From positions 1-45,451 of the forward strand of contig CAJIZE010000010.1 in NCBI GenBank assembly GCA_905181855.1: a stretch of 45,451 nucleotides of DNA, in the 5' to 3' direction. The DNA comes from an uncultured Flavobacteriales bacterium (GTDB lineage Bacteria > Bacteroidota > Bacteroidia > Flavobacteriales_G > Salibacteraceae). Positions 42,162 to 45,451 of this stretch are shown here, in pieces. Under the pieces are notes generated by a model that did no database searches, was not told where the DNA came from, and saw only the letters and a list, made by a program, of their open reading frames with translations. The position numbers and the translations under genes are program-made. The number at the start of each line of letters is the position of its first letter. Position 1 is the first letter of the stretch.

Positions 42162-43169
42162 TTACTCGCTAGCTCTATCTAGAATTTCAAAAAGTTGATC
42201 TAAATTAGGTGTAAGAATTACTTCGATACGTCGGTTCTTTGCTTTGGCCTCAGCAGTATTTGCTGAATCAAGAGGCATAAATGCTCCTCTACCAGCGGCA
42301 GTTAATACTATTGGGTCTAAGCTAGAATTTTGAATCATAATTTTAACAACAGCAGTTGCCCTTATTACTGATAAATCCCAATTGTCTTTAATTTGACCGC
42401 TACCTCCGTAAGCATCAGTATCGGTGTGACCCTCAACCAAAACAGTTATGTTTTCTTGTTTTTCTAAAACCTTAGCTAAATCTACCAAGGCTTTTTTACC
42501 TTCTGTCTGTATAGATGTACTGCCCGAGGGGAACAACAAATTAGCCTCCATCGATACATAGATTCTACCATTCTTTTGCTCAACTTTTAATCCCTTGTCT
42601 TTAAAGTTTAGCAAAGCGTCAGCAACTTTATCCTTTAAGGCTCTTACCGAAGCATCTTTTTGAGCAATTAAGTCTTCTAGTTCTTTTACTCTTGCTTCAC
42701 GCGATGCTAATGCTCCGCTTAACTGATCTAAATTGTCTTTTTTGGCGTTTAATTCGCGCTCCAATTTTTTAAGCGCATCTTCTTTTTTCTGAAGTTCTTC
42801 TTGCGCCAGTTGGAGTTCTGTAAGCAATTTCTTGTTTTCTTCTGCACTAAGTTGTGATGATTCCGATTGCTTTTTTAGAAGCTGATCATTTAATCGATTT
42901 ACTCGGTCGTATTCTTTTGCTTTTCTTCTTAGTTCAATTCCGGTGCTGGTGGTATCTTCTGCCAGAGCAAATAAATTCTTTTTAAATTTTTCAATTTCAG
43001 CATTTTGCTCTTTTGTTTCAGATTCCAAGCGTTGGTTCTCTTTAGAAAGGTACTTTCTTTCGTCCTCGCTTTTTGTGTAGTTATCTTTTATTTCTTGTAC
43101 TTTTTTTGGTGAAACACAAGAGGACGCTGCTATAAGGCAAACAAATAAAGGAGCAATAAATTTTTTCAT
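42162..43169 (-). CDS. OmpA-family peptidoglycan-binding lipoprotein
   Basis: The 335-residue product has a lipoprotein signal (CLIAASSC, Cys18), a long charged coiled coil (about residues 25-185) and a C-terminal OmpA domain (about 205-325). The OmpA domain has VEGHTDTDAYGGSG, NWDLSVIRATAVV and KNRRIEVILTP. It should tether the outer membrane to the cell wall. TAATTTTG box at 43200-43207, 30 bases upstream. Confidence 0.92.
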   Translation of the reverse strand: MKKFIAPLFVCLIAASSCVSPKKVQEIKDNYTKSEDERKYLSKENQRLESETKEQNAEIEKFKKNLFALAEDTTSTGIELRRKAKEYDRVNRLNDQLLKKQSESSQLSAEENKKLLTELQLAQEELQKKEDALKKLERELNAKKDNLDQLSGALASREARVKELEDLIAQKDASVRALKDKVADALLNFKDKGLKVEQKNGRIYVSMEANLLFPSGSTSIQTEGKKALVDLAKVLEKQENITVLVEGHTDTDAYGGSGQIKDNWDLSVIRATAVVKIMIQNSSLDPIVLTAAGRGAFMPLDSANTAEAKAKNRRIEVILTPNLDQLFEILDRASE

Positions 43170-43294
43170 AACTGGTCTATGTCAAATTAAATAGAAACAC
43201 AAAATTACCATTTGCTTTATCTACTAATGGCACGGTATAACGGAGTTTTAAACACTTATATTTTAATTACAACCTCTTTATCATTTAACACAAG

Positions 43295-43561
43295 TTATTT
43301 ACCATTCTTCAACCTGATTTCTCCACTTATAACTACACTGGTAATTGAGCCTTTTTTGATTAGCTTAAAATCACTTTTTGTAAAAACATGATTATTAGCC
43401 TTCTGCGTCTGATTCTTGCCACTTACGCAAAAATTAACACCATGTCTTGCGTGGCGCCTAGTAAAATCTATGTGTTTGAAAAACACATTAAAAGTTTCCG
43501 TCCTAGCCAAATAAAGACCCAAATAAACATATTTTAAATTCGTTATTCGTTTGATGGCCAA
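43295..43561 (-). CDS. doubtful ORF, unknown
   Basis: This 88-residue frame starts at a TTG (43559-43561) and lies between dprA and the OmpA-family gene. Its composition (basic, with KSDFKLIKKGSITSVVISGE) looks protein-like, but there is no recognised family, no ATG and no clear promoter. It may be a small gene, a relic, or spurious. Confidence 0.3.
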   Translation of the reverse strand: MAIKRITNLKYVYLGLYLARTETFNVFFKHIDFTRRHARHGVNFCVSGKNQTQKANNHVFTKSDFKLIKKGSITSVVISGEIRLKNGK

Positions 43562-43630
43562 GTATTCAACAGCAATCGATCCTTACGAAATTTCTAAAAA
43601 AGTATTAATCAATTTTAAGTCAACTTCAAA

Positions 43631-44731
43631 TTAGGCAATGTCGTAAATGCCACCAGGTTTGGTTTTTATCATTCCTGAAAGCTGCAAATTAAGTAAATGT
43701 GTAGCCAATGTTCGGCCCTGTACATTTAGCTCCAAGCAAAGTTTATCAATACTTAAAGGGCCGTTTTTTTGAAGACAATTAAATATTCGCTCTTCTTCAC
43801 CAGCTAATTCCACAAATAACTTAACCTGTTTAGGTTGATCAGTTTGCTCGTCTTTAGACCAATTCATAATATACTCGAGATCCTTGTACGATTGAATAAC
43901 CGCTGCACGATTTGATTTAATTAGCAAGTTGCACCCCTCACTACAAAGATCAGTTACCCGTCCTGGTAAAGCAAATACATCGCGGTTGTATGAATTACCT
44001 AATTCAGCGGTAATCATCGCGCCTCCCGACCGTTTTGATTCAACAACCAATACGGCATCAACCAAACCTGCAATTATTCGATTGCGCATCGGAAAATTCT
44101 CTCTATTGGGAACAGTGCCACTAAAAAATTCTGATACAATCGCTCCGTTTTCAGTCATCTGATGAGCTGTTCCTTTGTGATGTGATGGGTATATTCGATC
44201 TAGACCATGAGCAACAACTCCAACGGTAGGAACACTGTATTTTAAGGCCGCTCTATGAGCGGCAATATCAATTCCGTAAGCTAAGCCACTGTATATGGCC
44301 ACATTGTGTTCTGCGAGTTCAGAAATCAGCTTTTGGGTAAACGTTTTTCCATAATCTGTCGCCATTCTAGTACCCACAATCGCCAATGCTCTCGGATGGT
44401 TTAAATTCTTTATACCTCGAGAAAAAACAGCAAGCGGACCATCGGGACAATGATTTAACCTTTTCGGGTAATCGTCGGTATTGTATTCGTAAACATTTAG
44501 GTTGTTTTTTTCAATGTAGTCGAGCTCCTGTTCTATGTAGCTAAAATCTTTAAAGCCTTGAATTTGTTTTCTTAACGATCTACCCGCGCCTTTAATTAAG
44601 TCAAAATCTTTAGATGTTGATTTGAAAACAGCTTGAGCGTCACCAAAATGCCTTATCAATTTACGACCTATGTTGGGGCCAATACCATCAATTTGCCCTA
44701 AGGCAAGCGTATATTTTAAATTGTCGGTCAC
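43631..44731 (-). CDS. dprA: DNA-processing protein DprA
   Basis: The 366-residue product loads RecA on incoming ssDNA during transformation. It has N-terminal helix-hairpin-helix-like motifs (LGQIDGIGPNIGRKLIRHFG). A Rossmann core follows with IVGTRMATDYG, YSGLAYGIDIAAHRAAL, FPMRNRIIAGL and the ssDNA-binding VVESKRSGGAMITAELG. The C-terminal winged-helix domain (IFNCLQKNGPLSIDKLCLEL) is also present. The start is GTG (44729-44731). Confidence 0.96.
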   Translation of the reverse strand: MTDNLKYTLALGQIDGIGPNIGRKLIRHFGDAQAVFKSTSKDFDLIKGAGRSLRKQIQGFKDFSYIEQELDYIEKNNLNVYEYNTDDYPKRLNHCPDGPLAVFSRGIKNLNHPRALAIVGTRMATDYGKTFTQKLISELAEHNVAIYSGLAYGIDIAAHRAALKYSVPTVGVVAHGLDRIYPSHHKGTAHQMTENGAIVSEFFSGTVPNRENFPMRNRIIAGLVDAVLVVESKRSGGAMITAELGNSYNRDVFALPGRVTDLCSEGCNLLIKSNRAAVIQSYKDLEYIMNWSKDEQTDQPKQVKLFVELAGEEERIFNCLQKNGPLSIDKLCLELNVQGRTLATHLLNLQLSGMIKTKPGGIYDIA

Positions 44732-44837
44732 GGATTACGGAAATGGGACGTAAAAATAAAAATTTAGTGTAAAGTAGAGGGCTTTAAACCAAAAAGAGCA
44801 CAATCCGTTAAGATCAGGGCTTTGCACCCCTTACGGT

Positions 44838-44993
44838 TCAATTATCGAACCCTTTCCTTAGAGCTCTTACATAGCCATAAACTAAAGAGCCAAAACTTAG
44901 GAAGGCAGGTAAAGATACATATTGTCCCTCTCCCAAAACTGCTGCGCCAACAAAGAAAATTAAAACAGCAACAAGCCAATTTAAAAAGAACAT
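44838..44993 (-). CDS. small two-helix membrane protein
   Basis: The 51-residue product starts at ATG 44991-44993, directly preceded by AGAGGA, one of the few Shine-Dalgarno-like sequences here. It has two hydrophobic helices (FLNWLVAVLIFFVGAAVL and LPAFLSFGSLVYGYVRAL) and a basic end. The frame is open upstream to a TTG at 45050, but the ATG is preferred. An IdeR/DtxR-box-like palindrome lies about 60 bases upstream. Function unknown. Confidence 0.55.
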   Translation of the reverse strand: MFFLNWLVAVLIFFVGAAVLGEGQYVSLPAFLSFGSLVYGYVRALRKGFDN

Positions 44994-45053
44994 TCCTCTA
45001 AAAATCTTTACGAATTTAACTAAAATATAACGGTTAACAAGAATAAGCAAGTA

Positions 45054-45088
45054 ATTTAGGTTAAGTTAACCTATTTTTAACCTAAATA
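45054..45088. promoter_or_regulatory. nested inverted repeat resembling an IdeR/DtxR box
   Basis: TAGGTTAA-G-TTAACCTA (45057-45073) is a perfect palindrome. ATTTAGGTTAA (45054-45064) also pairs with TTAACCTAAAT (45078-45088), giving an alternative 11-bp stem. The core fits the TTAGGTTAGGCTAACCTAA-type iron box with three differences. It lies upstream of the small membrane protein gene. Confidence 0.5.
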
Positions 45089-45451
45089 TTTAAAGGAAAA
45101 GACGTTAAATGGCAATAGCTTGTTTATTTTGTGGCAGCCAGGTTTTAGAAAACAAGAAATAACAGTTATTTTTAATAAACCTTTGAAGCGTATATTACCA
45201 AAAGTATTTATAGAATTGTTTATTAAATAAAGCCAATTAAAAGCGAACGGTTAATTAGGTAAATTGCAATCCTCTCAATCCTTTTATTGGCCACAGTTTC
45301 AAATAAATAAAATGAAACCTTATTAATTAATTGTAGCGAAGATTTTTTGGAATAATAATTAGAGATTTATTAATTAGCAACAACTTAAAAGTTTTGCCTT
45401 TTACTACCTTTTTTTGTTACTATAAGGTTACTGATAAAAACGAATAAGCCT
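45089..45451. other. AT-rich end of the window without a recognised gene
   Basis: Only very short frames are visible (for example a 17-codon frame from the ATG near 45108). Nothing beyond a weak inverted repeat GTTTCA/TGAAAC (about 45296-45318) was seen. The stretch may be the upstream region of a gene beyond the window. Confidence 0.4.

Noticed and set aside
43553-43634. 26-codon plus-strand frame upstream of the dprA stop
   Set aside because: Too short, without promoter or family, and antisense to the doubtful 88-residue frame and the dprA end.
1-45451. tRNA, rRNA, CRISPR and insertion sequences
   Set aside because: No T-loop-type GGTTCGAATCC context with a cloverleaf, no rRNA-like blocks, no regularly spaced repeats and no transposase-like frame were seen.

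Overview
The window looks like a chromosome segment of a Bacteroidota (Flavobacteriales-like, possibly near Crocinitomicaceae/Cryomorphaceae). It is AT-rich, with TAnnTTTG promoter boxes and little Shine-Dalgarno. An F-type ATP synthase operon lacks atpD/atpC. There is a type IX secretion (T9SS) lipoprotein of the SprE/PorW type and a large cargo with a T9SS type A sorting tail. DUF6427/DUF6341-like membrane proteins flank purD and purQ. Family calls are from sequence reading alone; species-level placement is inference.

Layout. 1-1.1 kb: the 5' part of a secreted FG-GAP repeat protein and a possibly frameshifted barrel-like ORF. 1.4-7.6 kb (minus): bactofilin, an AtpZ-like protein, a 4-TM protein, then atpB-E-F-H-A-G. 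atpB has its own promoter preceded by a tandem duplication, and a strong hairpin lies between atpE and atpF. 7.6-11.9 kb: sprE (minus), then M23 peptidase and rnhA (plus). 11.9-12.8 kb: a metallo-beta-lactamase-fold lipoprotein gene cut by an in-frame amber codon, followed by apparent gene debris. 12.8-22.1 kb: a secreted protein, an SLC13 permease, purD, DUF6341-like and DUF6427-like proteins, purQ, a DUF2147 protein, a lipoprotein and a ClC channel/transporter. 22.3-27.2 kb: the 1193-residue T9SS cargo, a long gene-free stretch and a DUF5684-like membrane protein. 27.3-33.6 kb: an S41 protease, a glycosyltransferase plus an MsbA-like ABC exporter (minus), and divergent GT2/GT9 genes (plus) that suggest lipooligosaccharide assembly. 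33.8-37.6 kb: an omega-amidase and methionine-type aminotransferase pair, then fhs. 37.6-42.1 kb: a metal-homeostasis island with a ZIP transporter divergent from HMA protein, CDF exporter and TonB-dependent receptor genes. The shared intergenic region carries a perfect 8-bp inverted repeat. 42.2-45 kb: an OmpA-family lipoprotein, a doubtful ORF, dprA and a small membrane protein with an IdeR/DtxR-like palindrome upstream.

Most of the window is housekeeping. The most system-like unit is the metal island, where one palindromic operator candidate sits between a ZIP importer and an HMA/CDF/TonB-receptor operon. Other notable points are the amber-interrupted MBL gene, the regulatory structures in the atp operon, and many TAnnTTTG boxes placed so close to start codons that very short 5' leaders are implied. 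No rRNA, tRNA, CRISPR array or insertion sequence was recognised.
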